Shown here: piece by piece, positions 50,135 to 59,566 of the stretch | How positions within the stretch are numbered: position 1 is the first letter of the stretch | Layout of the letters: the number at the start of each line of letters is the position of its first letter | NCBI RefSeq assembly: GCF_013423955.1 | Contig: NZ_JACCKX010000001.1 | Span: 930,001 to 994,000, forward strand | Source: Ottowia beijingensis | GTDB taxonomy: Bacteria > Pseudomonadota > Gammaproteobacteria > Burkholderiales > Burkholderiaceae_C | Direction: 5' to 3' | Length of the DNA: 64,000 bases | The notes under the pieces: generated by a model | The model's database searches: none | What the model saw: the letters and a program-made list of their open reading frames with translations, nothing else | Told to the model about the DNA's origin: nothing | Position numbers and translations under genes: made by a program

Positions 50135-51888
50135 GTGCCTGCCGTCGTTGCCTTGCTTCACTGGTTTCTTCGCCTGCCGGGCCGTGCGCGCCATGGCCTG
50201 GCGCTGGTGTTGCTGGCGCTGGGCAGCGCCGCGCTAGCCGGCCCGCCACCGGCGGTGATCGAGCTCGATGCCCGGGTGCGGCCGGTGGTGCCGCTGCCAG
50301 GGCATGCGCAGTTCTGGATCGACAGCGGCGGCCAGCTCGACATCGACGCCGTGGCGCGCCAGGGTGACGCGCTGGACTGGCGCCCCGTGCTGGACGAGGC
50401 GCGCTACCCGCTGGACGGGCAGGTGCTGTGGTTCCGCTTTCGCGCGCACCAGCAGTCGGCGCCCCAGCGCTGGTTCATCGAGCTGATGGATTCCGGCATC
50501 GACCGCGCCGTGCTGTACCAGCGCAGCGGCGACGGCGCCTGGCACCGGCAGGAAGCCGGCGACGCCGTGCCCGTGCCGCACTGGCCGGTGCCGGGGCGCC
50601 TGCCCACCTTTTCGCTCACCACCAAGACCGAGACGCCGGTGGATTACTGGTTGCGCGTCGAGCACGCGCGCGTGGCCTACTCGGCGCCCATCCGCCTCAT
50701 CAGCGGCACGCCGCTGGCCGTGTCGCGCGATCAGGAGCAGTTCCTGCTCGGGGCTACTTCGGCCTGCTGGCCATGGTGCTGATGATGGCGCTGGCGCTGT
50801 CCATCGCCTGGCGCGACCGTCTGATGATCGGCTACGCGGCCTACGTGGCCTCGGTCGGCATCACCCAGCTGGCCCAGCTGGGCACCGGCGCGCAGTACGT
50901 GTGGCCGTACTGGGACTGGTGGAACCGCCTGTCCACCTTCGTCGCGCCATCGCTGTCGGCAGTCGTCGGCCTGCTGTTCATCCGCATGCTGACCGAGCCG
51001 GCGCGCAGCTCGGTCTGGCTGGACCGCGCGGTGCTGGCCGTGGCCGCGCTCACCACCACGCTGGTGCTGGTCGACATCGCCGTGCCGCTGGGCGCCACCT
51101 ACCGGCTGATCGGCGACGTGTTGCTGCTGCTGCTGGCACTGGTCGCCGTGTGCATGGCGCTGGCGTGGCGGCGCAGCCCCGACCGGCACCTGCGCCTGGC
51201 CATCCTCGGTTTCATGCCCATGCTGCTGCTGGCGCTGTTTCCGCTGGCGCGCACGCTGGGGCTCATCGCCACCAGCGGGCTGACGCGCTACGGCCTGGCC
51301 ATCGGCGCGGCGCTGGAGATGCCGATCCTGCTATACGCCATCGCCACCGGCGTGGCCAGCCGGCGCGAAGCGCGCGTGCGCGCCGCGGCCTCGGCCACCA
51401 CCGACGCGCTCACCGGCCTGGCCAACCTGCGGGTGCTGACGCCGCGCCTGGACGGCGCCCTGGCGCGCGCCGACAAGCAGGGCAGCAGCTTTGCCGTGCT
51501 GGTGGTGCACGTGGCCAACTGGAAGGACATTGCCGCCGCGCACGGCCTGCAGGCCGCCGAGCGCGCGCTGGTACTCACGGCCTCGCGCCTGCGCCGCATC
51601 GCCGGCGAGGTGGACCTGGCCGCGCGCGTGAGCGAGGCCGACTTCGCCGTGCTGCTGGAAGCACCCACCACGCGGCACGACGCCATCGCGCGAGCGCTCC
51701 GCATCGTCGACGAGGGCGCGCGCGACTCCGCGCTGCTGGCCAAGGGCGACGCGCTCGACCTGCGCGTGAGCGTGGCCATGCTGCCGAGAAAGCCGCTCAA
51801 CGGCGCTGCCGTGCTGCGCTGGATGCTGGGCGCCGCGCGCGCCGGCCGCATGGGGCCGGCCGAAGACCGGGTGCGCGTGCTGGGCTGA
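50135..51888 (+). CDS. 7TMR-DISM sensor with degenerate GGDEF domain (one frameshift)
   Basis: The GTG start gives a signal-like helix, then a periplasmic 7TMR-DISMED2-type domain (LWFRFRAHQQSAPQRWFIEL). A seven-helix membrane domain starts YFGLLAMVLMMALALSIAWR, and a C-terminal GGDEF-like domain (SATTDALTGLANLRVLTPRL) follows. The catalytic loop reads RVSEADFAVLLE in place of GGDEF, so cyclic-di-GMP synthesis is unlikely. The frame breaks at the GGGG run 50748-50751. The corrected length is 584 residues. Confidence 0.8.
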
Positions 51889-51969
51889 GGCGCGCCCGGC
51901 GCCGGCTAACATCGCGTTTTTCAGCGGCCGCCACCGCGGGCCGCGCCCTCGCCCATTCACGACACCACC

Positions 51970-52961
51970 ATGCCCATTGCCCCGCTCTCCCGCCGCGCGC
52001 TGATCGCCGGCGCCGCCCTGCTCGCTGCCATCGGCGCCGCCACGCCGGCCTTCGCACAGGCCGCGGCCTGGCCTGCCAAGCCGCTGCGCATCATCGTCGG
52101 CTTTCCGGCCGGCTCGTCGCCCGACCTGACGGCGCGCGCGCTGGCCGACCCGCTGGAGAAGGCGCTGGGCCAGCCCGTCATCGTCGACAACCGCGCCGGT
52201 GCCGGCGGCAACATCGGCGCCGACGCGGTGGCCAAGGCCACCGACGGCCACACCATCGGCCTGATGATCAACGGCAACATGACCATCGCCCGGCTGCTGA
52301 ACCCCGCCGTGCGCTACGACCCGCTGAAGGACCTGGCGCCGGTCAGCCTGGTCGGCGTGGCGCCGCTGGTGCTCACCGCCCCGGCCAGCGCCGCGGGCGG
52401 TGATGCGCGGGCCTTCTTCGACGCCGCGCGCGCCGCCGGCGACAAGTGGAGCTACGGCTCGCCCGGCGTGGGCACGGTGGGCCACATCGGCATGGAGCTG
52501 CTGAAAAGCCGCGCTGGCATCGCGCCGGTGCACGTGCCCTACCCCGGCTACCCGCAGGTGTTCAACGCCATGGTGGGGGCGACCTGCAGCTGTCGATGCT
52601 GCCACCGGCGCTGGCCAACACGCAGATCAAGGCCGGCAAGCTGCGCGGCATCGGCGTCACCTCCAGCGGGCGCAGCACGCTGGTGCCCGACCTGCCCAGC
52701 CTGGCCGAAGCCGGCGTGAAGGATTTCAACCTGGAGATCTGGAACGCCGTGGCCGCGCCGGCCAGCATGCCGAAGGCGCATGTCGAGAAGCTGGCCGCGG
52801 CCGTCAGCGCCATCGTGCGTGCGCCCGAGATGCGCCAGCGCCTGTTCCAACAGGGTTGGCAGGCCGTGGGCTCGTCGCCCGAGGGGCTGGCCAACCGCAT
52901 CCGCAGCGACGCGCAGGTGCTGGGCGGCATCATCCGCACGCAGGGCATCAAGGCGGAATGA
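51970..52961 (+). CDS. Bug/TctC-type periplasmic binding protein (one frameshift)
   Basis: Solute receptor of the tripartite tricarboxylate transporter type. The signal peptide SRRALIAGAALLAAIGAATP ends at AFAQA. The family pattern PLRIIVGFPAGSSPDLTARA, NRAGAGGNIGADAVAK and VPYPGYPQ is clear. The frame breaks at the GGGGG run 52575-52579; one more G reads MVGGDLQLSMLPPALANTQI. The corrected length is 330 residues. No tctAB genes are nearby, as is common for these expanded receptors in Burkholderiales. The ligand is unknown. Confidence 0.88.
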
Positions 52962-52978
52962 GGCGCTTCAATAAAGTG

Positions 52979-53057
52979 AGCTGCTTGCGCCTGCTACGTC
53001 TTGATTTCAGATGATTTTATATCTGAAACCCTTGTATACCAAGCGCAAGCAGCTATC
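52979..53057. repeat. AGCTGCTTGCGC-family repeat (full copy)
   Basis: AGCTGCTTGCGCCTGC and CCAAGCGCAAGCAGCT are the outer arms; TTTCAGAT and ATCTGAAA the inner. It lies between two convergent genes (tctC-like and sco), where it could terminate both. Confidence 0.8.
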
Positions 53058-53065
53058 TTTATTGA

Positions 53066-53679
53066 TCAGGCCCCACCCAGCAGCAGCTTGATGTCTTCGG
53101 CCACCAGCTTCGGATCGCTGCCGTAGCGGCTGTACAGGCGCAGCCGGCCCTGCGGATCGTAGATGTAGCTCTGCGCGCTGTGGTCCATGCTGTAGCTGGT
53201 GGGGTCTTGCCGTCGACCTTCTTGAAGTAGATCTTGTAGTCCTTGGCCAGCGCGGCCAGCGCCTCGGGCGATGCGGCGTACAGGCCCAGGAAGCCGGGGT
53301 CGAAGCTGCCCATGTAGGCCTTCAGCACCTCGGGCGTGTCGCGCTCGGGGTCAATGCTGACGAACAGCACCTGCAGCTTGTCGCCATCCGGCCCCAGCAG
53401 TTGCTTGACCTGCGCCATCTCGGTCATGGTGGTGGGGCACACGTCGGGGCATTGCGTGAAGCCGAAGAACATCACCACCGCCTTGCCCTTGAAATCCTGC
53501 AGGGTGCGCGGGCGGCCGTTGAAGTCGGTGAGCGCGAAGTCCTTGGCGTAATCGGCACCGGTGATGTCGATGCCGCGAAACTGCGGCTTGCCGGGCTGGC
53601 AGGCAGTCAAAACGGCCGCAGCGCCTGCCAGCAGGGCGCCAGCAGCTATTTGTTTAATAGCAATTCGACGTGGATTCAT
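53066..53679 (-). CDS. sco: SCO1/SenC copper chaperone (one frameshift)
   Basis: Membrane-anchored thioredoxin-fold protein that delivers copper to the CuA site of COX2. It is anchored by a lipobox-like LTACQPG. The copper motif is [15 protein letters not shown] (C-x3-C); the third ligand, His in SMDHSAQSY, appears only after correcting the frame at the GGGG run 53201-53204. The corrected length is 204 residues. The start ATG 53679 overlaps the ctaB stop (ATGA). Confidence 0.92.
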
Positions 53680-54587
53680 AGCAGGTAGTGGTCCAGCAGC
53701 AGCGCCGCGAACAGCAGCGACAGGTGGATCAGCGAGAAGCGGAAGGTCTTGCGCGCCTGCGCGTCGGAGTAGCTGCGCCACAGCTTGAAGGCGTGCCAGA
53801 TGAAGCCCGCGTTGAGCACCAGCGCCGCCGCCAGGTAGATCCAGCCGCTGAGGCGGTAGATGAAGGGCAGCAGGCAGGCCGCCAGCAGGATGAAGGTGTA
53901 GAGCAGAATCTGCAGGCGCGTGAACTCGTTGCCGTGCGTCACAGGCAGCATGGGCAGGCCGCTCTTGCGGTAGTCCTCCACGCGGTACAGCGCCAGCGCC
54001 CAGAAGTGCGGCGGCGTCCACAGGAAGATGATCAGCACCAGGATCAGCGCCTCGGGCGCGACGTGGTTGGTCATCGCCGTCCAGCCCAGCAGCGGCGGCA
54101 TGGCGCCGCTGGCGCCGCCGATGACGATGTTCTGCGGCGTCAGCGGCTTCAGGATCACGGTGTAGATGACCGCATAGCCGACGAAGGTGGCGAATGTCAG
54201 CCACATCGTGAGCGGATTGACCCACACGTACAGGATGGCCGAGCCGAGGGCGCACAGCAGGGCCGAGAAGGCCAGCGCCTGCGTGTCGCTGAGCTGCCCG
54301 CGCGCCGTGGGGCGCCAGGCGGTGCGGCGCATCTTGGCGTCGATGGTTTTCTCGATCAGGCAGTTGAACGCCGCTGCCGCGCCGGCCACCAGCCAGATGC
54401 CGGCGCAGGCGATCAGCATGCGCCGCAGCGCCGCGCCGCTGGGCAGGCCCGGCACCGCCAGCACCATGCCGATGAGCGCGCAGAACACGATGAGCTGCAC
54501 CACGCGCGGCTTGGTCAGCACGTAGTACTGGCGCCAGACCGGCATGGCCGACAGGGTGACGGTGGGCGTGGCGGGCTGGGCGCTCAT
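53676..54587 (-). CDS. ctaB: Protoheme IX farnesyltransferase (heme O synthase)
   Basis: Adds a farnesyl chain to heme B. UbiA-type prenyltransferase with about nine membrane helices. The first Asp-rich motif is [19 protein letters not shown], and the second region holds [15 protein letters not shown]. It is 303 residues, intact, from ATG 54587, overlapping the ctaA stop by 4 bp. Confidence 0.95.
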   Translation of the reverse strand: MSAQPATPTVTLSAMPVWRQYYVLTKPRVVQLIVFCALIGMVLAVPGLPSGAALRRMLIACAGIWLVAGAAAAFNCLIEKTIDAKMRRTAWRPTARGQLSDTQALAFSALLCALGSAILYVWVNPLTMWLTFATFVGYAVIYTVILKPLTPQNIVIGGASGAMPPLLGWTAMTNHVAPEALILVLIIFLWTPPHFWALALYRVEDYRKSGLPMLPVTHGNEFTRLQILLYTFILLAACLLPFIYRLSGWIYLAAALVLNAGFIWHAFKLWRSYSDAQARKTFRFSLIHLSLLFAALLLDHYLL

Positions 54588-55758
54588 GCGGCCACCTCGC
54601 GCGCCGCCCGCGTCTCGGCCGTCACGGGCACCGCGGCGCGGCGGCTGGCGCACAGCGCCCAGGCCAGCACCGTCATCAGCGCCGCGGCGCCGCCGGTGTG
54701 CAGCACGGCGGCCAGCAGCGGCCAGTCGAGGATCACGTTCGACAGGCCTGTGACCAGTTGCAGCGCCGCCAGGCCGACGATCCAGCGGCGCTGCCGCGCC
54801 AGCCGGCCGCGCTGGTGCAGGCGCCAGGCCAGCAAGCCCAGCACCACGAACACGGCGTAGGCGAACAGCCGGTGCGTGTAGTGGATGGCCGTGAGCGCAT
54901 GGAACGCCAGCGGCGAACCGTCGGCCGAGGTGCCCAGCGGCCGCCACAGCTCGAAGCCCTGCGCGAAATCCATCTCGGGCCACCAGCTGCCCTGGCACAT
55001 CGGGAAGGTGTTGCACACCAGCACGGCGTAGTTGGTGCTCACCCAGCCGCCCAGGGCGATCTGCAGGCCCACCATGAGCGCCGCCGCCCACAGCAGCGCG
55101 CGCAGGCCGCTGCCCACGGGCTCGACCGGCGCGCCGGCGGCCTGCCGGTAGCGCTCGGCCTGCACCGCCAGCAGCACCAGCAGGCCCACGCCGCCCAGCA
55201 GGTGCAGGGTGACGATGGCGGGAAACAGCTTCATGGTGACGGTGAGCGCGCCGAACGCGCCCTGCGCGCACACCCACGCCAGCGTGAACAGCGGCCAGCC
55301 CGGGTGCACCGGTGCCGCGCTTTCGCCCACCGCCGCGCGCGCGCGCGCCACTGCAGCCAGGTGGCCAGCGCCAGCACGATGATCAGCACGCCCACGCCGG
55401 TGGCCAGGTAGCGGTGGATCATCTCCACCCAGGCCTTGCCGTGGGTGACGGGGCCGGTGGGCATGGCCTCTTGCGCGGCGGCAATGTGCTCGCGGGCGCC
55501 CACCGGGCTGGCCTTGCCGTAGCAGCCGGGCCAGTCGGGGCAGCCCAGGCCCGAATCGGTAAGCCGCGTGAAGGCGCCGAACAGCACCAGATCGAAGGTG
55601 AGGAACAGCGTGAGCAGCGTCAGCGCCTGCAGGCGCCGGGCCGGGCTGGCGCTCTGGTGCCGCAGCCACAGCCAGGCCAGCGGCCCCAGCGCGACCACCA
55701 GCCCCATGCCCATCAGGCGCAGGGCCGGGCTCAGGTCGTACAGGGGCGTGGTGTCCAT
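54584..55758 (-). CDS. ctaA: Heme A synthase (COX15/CtaA) (one frameshift)
   Basis: Oxidises heme O to heme A. Eight membrane helices in two halves; heme-ligand histidines lie in [34 protein letters not shown] and [13 protein letters not shown]. The segment [16 protein letters not shown] is the family signature. The frame slips in a GCGCGC run near 55337-55350. The corrected length is 391 residues. It forms an overlapping gene train with ctaB and sco. Confidence 0.92.
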
Positions 55759-55868
55759 GGCTCAGCAACCGCTCTCGCACAGGCGGTCATCGCGGCCAAG
55801 GCCGCTGCCACCAGCGCAGCGTCGAATCGAATGGCCCGCGGAGGGCGACCCAGGGTGGCGCATCAGCA

Positions 55869-56504
55869 TCACCTCCCAGCCTCGTCCCAGCTGGCCGAGG
55901 CGCGCATCAGGCGCAGCAGATCGGTCTTGGCCTTGGACGCCGTCGCCTTGTCCAGATGCGGCGGAAAACGCATCATCCAGTGGCCCATCGGGTCGACCAC
56001 GTACAGGTGGTCGGGCAGCTGCGCACCCGCGGCGGGCTGCAGCCATTGCGCCAGCGCATCGGCCGGCACGCGCACCACGGTGGCCTGGCCCAGCGCCGGG
56101 CGCAGGGTGTCGGGGATGCGGGCGTCGTCGCTGACCAGCCAGACCCAGTCCAGGCGGTCCTTGTCGCGCCCCAGGCTTTCGCGCAGCTGGCGCTGCAGGT
56201 ACAGGTTGCTCTGGCAGGCCTCGTCGCAGGCGCCGCCGGCCACGCTGAGCAGCAGCCACTGGCCCTTGAGCGAGGTCAGGTCGAACGGACGACCGCTCAG
56301 ATCGGTGGCGGCAGCGGCGGGAATGGGGCGCTGCGGATCGATCAGCTCGCCATAGTTGCGCCGTCCCTCGGGCCGCACGACGTAGTAGCTGAAGTACGAG
56401 GCGATCACCGGCGCCGCGCACACCAGCGCCAGCAGCAGCATCTGCCAGCGCCCGGCGCGTGTGCGGCGTGCATCCTGCGCCACGGCATCGCCCAGTGACG
56501 GCAT
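55869..56504 (-). CDS. Sco-like membrane-anchored thioredoxin-fold protein
   Basis: 211 residues from ATG 56504 (MPSLGDAVAQDARRTRAGRW). One N-terminal membrane helix (MLLLALVCAAPVIASYFSYY), then a periplasmic thioredoxin-like domain: FDLTSLKGQWLLLSVAGGAC, a C-x3-C pair in CDEACQSNLYLQRQLR, and VVDPMGHWMMRFPP. The Cys pair stands where Sco proteins bind copper, but the proline after it is absent. It sits between SURF1 and ctaA, so a role in oxidase assembly is likely. The apparent fusion to SURF1 is a frameshift artefact. Confidence 0.75.
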   Translation of the reverse strand: MPSLGDAVAQDARRTRAGRWQMLLLALVCAAPVIASYFSYYVVRPEGRRNYGELIDPQRPIPAAAATDLSGRPFDLTSLKGQWLLLSVAGGACDEACQSNLYLQRQLRESLGRDKDRLDWVWLVSDDARIPDTLRPALGQATVVRVPADALAQWLQPAAGAQLPDHLYVVDPMGHWMMRFPPHLDKATASKAKTDLLRLMRASASWDEAGR

Positions 56505-56547
56505 GGTGTGCACGGTCAGGCCGAGCGGCTGGTCGCCGTGCTTGGCG

Positions 56548-57287
56548 TCAGGAGCGGCGGGAGCGGTAGAAAGGTCTGACAACTTGAAACCACAAAAAAG
56601 CAGCGCGATCAATGCACACAGACCGAACCACTGAAAGGCATAGCCGTAGTGCTTGTCGACCCCGGTGGTGGGCTCGGGCCAGTCGCGGCGCAGGCCCTCG
56701 GACGGCGCGCCGGTCTGCAGCACCATCAGGTTCGCCAGCGGCAGGCCGGTTTCAGCGCGGAAGGCGTCCAGGTCGAGATTCTGCCGGATCGGCCCGCCCT
56801 GCTCTTCGCCCAGCGCATACAACCTGGGTGGGTGCGCGGCCATGCGGCCACTGATCTGCACCTCGCCGGCCGGCGTCTGCACCGGCGGCAGGGCCGTGCG
56901 CTCGGCGATGTGGCGCGGCGCCCAGCCACGCTGCACCAGCACCACGGCCTGGGTGCCCGCCAGCCGCAGCGGCGTGAACACGTAGAAGCCGGTGGCCCGC
57001 AGCATCGGCCGGTTGTCGAGAAAGATGGTGTGGTCGGCCAGCCATTCGCCGCGCAGCGTGACGCTGCGGTGCAGCAGCTCGGCGGCGGCGGCCTCGTCGA
57101 GCGGGCGGGCCAGCGTGGCGCCGTCGAGCGCGGGCAGCTGCTCGCGTTGCTGGACGGCGGCGAACAGCGCCTGCTTCTCGGCGGCGCGCGACAGCTGCCA
57201 GCGGCCGAGCGAGAACGTCGTGGCCACGCCGACCACGGTGGCCAACAGCACCACCATGGCGCGCCAACCCGTGTGCCAGCTTTTCAC
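56548..57287 (-). CDS. SURF1-family oxidase assembly protein (one frameshift)
   Basis: Helps insert heme A into the oxidase. Two membrane helices bracket a periplasmic domain: LLATVVGVATTFSLGRWQLS at the N-terminus, then FLDNRPML, VLVQRGWAPRH and the family end HYGYAFQWFGLCALIALLF. A missing T in the T-run near 56595 makes the frame run into the next gene; restoring it ends the protein LFLWFQVVRPFYRSRRS at 56548. The corrected length is 246 residues. The likely start is GTG 57287. Confidence 0.9.
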
Positions 57288-57302
57288 GGAATAATGCGCC
57301 CC

Positions 57303-57539
57303 ATGACAAAAGTGCTCGTCGGCGTGGCGTTCCTCGGCATTCTGGGCAGCCTGGCCTCTGCGCTGTTCTTCATGATGAAACCCCGCCAGCCGGGCGACGC
57401 CGACGACCCGGCGCGCGCGGGCCGCATGATGCGTGCGCTGGCGCTGCGTGTCGGGCTGTCCGTGGTGCTGTTCATCTGTGTGCTGATCGCGTGGAAGCTG
57501 GGCTACATCCAGCCGACCGGGATTTCCTCGGGCCCCTGA
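57303..57539 (+). CDS. Twin-transmembrane protein (DUF2909)
   Basis: 78 residues, two membrane helices (VLVGVAFLGILGSLASALFF and LRVGLSVVLFICVLIAWKLG) joined by a polar loop PRQPGDADDPARAGRM. Such proteins are regularly found in betaproteobacterial oxidase clusters; their function is unknown. It is the only plus-strand gene in the block. Its start lies 15 bp from the SURF1 start, so each promoter must overlap the other gene. Confidence 0.8.
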   Translation: MTKVLVGVAFLGILGSLASALFFMMKPRQPGDADDPARAGRMMRALALRVGLSVVLFICVLIAWKLGYIQPTGISSGP

Positions 57540-57560
57540 GCCTGCGGGAGGGGAACCAGC

Positions 57561-57587
57561 AAAAAGAGCGCCAGGGGCGCTCTTTTT
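57561..57587. terminator. Bidirectional terminator between DUF2909 and ctaE
   Basis: AAAAAGAGCGCC and GGCGCTCTTTTT form a 12-bp perfect stem around AGG. The A-run and T-run let it work in both directions, ending both convergent transcripts. Confidence 0.9.
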
Positions 57588-57607
57588 GTTTGATCGGGTG
57601 TGTCGCC

Positions 57608-58495
57608 TTACATCCAGTACACCAGGATATACAGGCCCAGCCACACCACGTCCACGAAGTGCCAGTACCACGCAGCCCCTTCGAAGCCGAAGTGGCGCTG
57701 CGGCGTGAAGTGGCCCTTCATCAGGCGCAGCGTGATGAAGAACAGCATCAGCATCCCGACCAGCACGTGGAAGCCGTGAAAGCCCGTCAGCATGAAGAAG
57801 GTGGAGCCGTACACGCCCGAGCTGAGCTTGAGGTTCAGGTCGCGGTAGGCGTGCATGTACTCGTAGCCCTGCACGAACAGGAAGATCAGGCCCAGCAGCA
57901 CCGTCATCCACATGAAGGCGATGCAGCGGGCGCGGTTGTTGGCCAGCAGGGCGTGGTGGGCGATGGTCAGCGTCACGCCCGAGGTCAGCAGCAGCGCGGT
58001 GTTGATGGTGGGCAGCCAGAACGGCCCCATGGTCTGGAACGGCTCGACGATGCCGGCGGGCGACGCGGTGGCGCCGGCGGCCACGCTGGGCCACACGGCC
58101 TTGAAGTCGGGCCACAGCAGGGCGTTGTCGAGGCTGCCCAGCGCCGGCACCGAGTGCGCGCGCGCCCACCACAGCGCGGTGAAGAAGGCGCCGAAGAACA
58201 TCACCTCGGAGAAGATGAACCAGCTCATGCTCCAGCGGTACGACAAGTCGATCTTGCGACCGTACAGGCCGCCTTCGCTTTCGCGGATCGCATCGCCAAA
58301 CCACTGGTAGAGCACAAACAGCCACCAGACCAGCCCCAGGAAGAAGGCGTACGGCGCCCACACCGCGCCGTTCATCCACATGCCGGCACCGACGATCAGG
58401 AAGAACAGCCCGATGGCCGCCATCACCGGATGACGCGACTCCGCCGGAACAAAGTAATACGGCGTGTGGCCGTGGGTCGTGCTGGACATGTTCAC
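57608..58495 (-). CDS. ctaE: Cytochrome c oxidase subunit III
   Basis: Seven-helix subunit of the aa3 oxidase. YYFVPAESRHPVMAAIGLFF starts the first helix; the conserved WSMSWFIFSEVMFFGAFFTA holds the Glu of the lipid pocket, and HFVDVVWLGLYILVYW is the last helix. It is 295 residues from ATG 58495; a second ATG two codons later (MSSTTHGHT) is equally possible. Confidence 0.95.
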   Translation of the reverse strand: MNMSSTTHGHTPYYFVPAESRHPVMAAIGLFFLIVGAGMWMNGAVWAPYAFFLGLVWWLFVLYQWFGDAIRESEGGLYGRKIDLSYRWSMSWFIFSEVMFFGAFFTALWWARAHSVPALGSLDNALLWPDFKAVWPSVAAGATASPAGIVEPFQTMGPFWLPTINTALLLTSGVTLTIAHHALLANNRARCIAFMWMTVLLGLIFLFVQGYEYMHAYRDLNLKLSSGVYGSTFFMLTGFHGFHVLVGMLMLFFITLRLMKGHFTPQRHFGFEGAAWYWHFVDVVWLGLYILVYWM

Positions 58496-58572
58496 TTCAC
58501 TCCTGTACTCTCAATTTTGTAGCTTTTCGCGCTTATCTGGATTGGCCTCAAGGCCATTTTCATTCAAAATTC

Positions 58573-58812
58573 TCAAACCGCCGGCGTGGCACCGGAAACC
58601 ACCCAGTTGACGATGCCCAGCAACAGCAGCACCAGCAACAGCACGCCCACGATGCCCGCCAGGACGATGTGGAACGGGTTCACCTGCGCCAGGTCCTGCT
58701 GGTATTCGCTGCGCTTGCGGATGCCCAGGAAGCCCCAGGCCACGATGCGCATCGAACGCCAGAACGAACTCCTGGGCGGCTGCGTCGGCACGGCGGGGCG
58801 CTGATCGGTCAT
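58573..58812 (-). CDS. DUF2970 oxidase-cluster membrane protein
   Basis: 79 residues: a basic start, WRSMRIVAWGFLGIRKRSEY (DUF2970 signature), and one membrane helix VLAGIVGVLLLVLLLLGIVN. It overlaps the ctaG stop (ATGA) and precedes ctaE. Its function is unknown; it is regularly found between ctaG and ctaE in this group. Confidence 0.85.
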   Translation of the reverse strand: MTDQRPAVPTQPPRSSFWRSMRIVAWGFLGIRKRSEYQQDLAQVNPFHIVLAGIVGVLLLVLLLLGIVNWVVSGATPAV

Positions 58813-59420
58813 GCGCCGGCTCCAGCTGGTGTCGCGGCCGCACGGGTCTCGGGGGCCGCAGGCGTCTGCCCGCCGACCTCGAAGAAGGTGTAGGACAGCG
58901 TGATGGTCGTCACATCCTTGGAGATGCGCGGATCGATCACGAACGCCACCGGCCACTCCTTCTTCTCGCCCGGCTCCAGCGTGTACTGGTTGAAGCAGAA
59001 GCACTCCAGCTTGTTGAAGTGCGCCGTGGCCTGGCGCGGTGCATAGCTGGGAATGGCCTGCGCGGCCATGCGCCGGTTCTGCACGTTCTGGAATTCGTAC
59101 ATCACGGTGGCCAGTTCGCCCGGATGCACCTGGATCGACCGCTGCGCTGGCTTGAAGTGCCAGGGCCCGCGCACGTTGGCATCGAACTCGACGGTGATGG
59201 TGCGGCTTTCGTCGACCTGGCTGTTGAGCAGCACCTGCGCCGCCTTGCCGGCCTTGCCGCCGCCGGGCACCTGGCGCTCGGACAACGACAGGATGTTGAT
59301 GCCGGTGGCCTCGCAGATGGCGCGGTAAAGCGGAATCATGGCGTAGCCGAAGGCGAACATGCCCAGCGCCACCACGCTGAGCTTGCCCACCATCCTGAGG
59401 TTTTCAGTGCGCAACCGCAT
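58809..59420 (-). CDS. ctaG: Cytochrome c oxidase assembly protein CtaG/Cox11
   Basis: Copper chaperone for the CuB site of subunit I. One N-terminal membrane helix (LSVVALGMFAFGYAMIPLY), then a periplasmic immunoglobulin-like domain. The copper motif is LECFCFNQYTLEPGEKKEWP (C-F-C-F). It is 203 residues, intact. Confidence 0.95.
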   Translation of the reverse strand: MRLRTENLRMVGKLSVVALGMFAFGYAMIPLYRAICEATGINILSLSERQVPGGGKAGKAAQVLLNSQVDESRTITVEFDANVRGPWHFKPAQRSIQVHPGELATVMYEFQNVQNRRMAAQAIPSYAPRQATAHFNKLECFCFNQYTLEPGEKKEWPVAFVIDPRISKDVTTITLSYTFFEVGGQTPAAPETRAAATPAGAGA

Positions 59421-59430
59421 CGCCTGCCCC

Positions 59431-59544
59431 TCAGCCGCCCAGCACCAGCATGCGGACGATGAAGCCGATGAAGAACACCAGCGCCACCGACCCCAGGATC
59501 AGCCCCAGACGGACGTTGCGCTTGCGTTGTTCCGAAGTGGTCAT
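59431..59544 (-). CDS. Cytochrome oxidase small assembly protein
   Basis: 37 residues from ATG 59544 to TGA 59431: a basic start (MTTSEQRKRNVRLGLIL) and one membrane helix (SVALVFFIGFIVRML) ending VLGG. It fills the short gap between ctaD and ctaG, on the same strand. Proteins of this size and layout in this position are known from other Burkholderiales. Confidence 0.8.
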   Translation of the reverse strand: MTTSEQRKRNVRLGLILGSVALVFFIGFIVRMLVLGG

Positions 59545-59566
59545 CGTCTTGGCACCATGAACCACA

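Noticed and set aside
55869..57287. SURF1 fused to the Sco-like protein
   Set aside because: One missing T in the T-run near 56595 explains it; the corrected SURF1 ends in its usual WFQVVRP tail at 56548.
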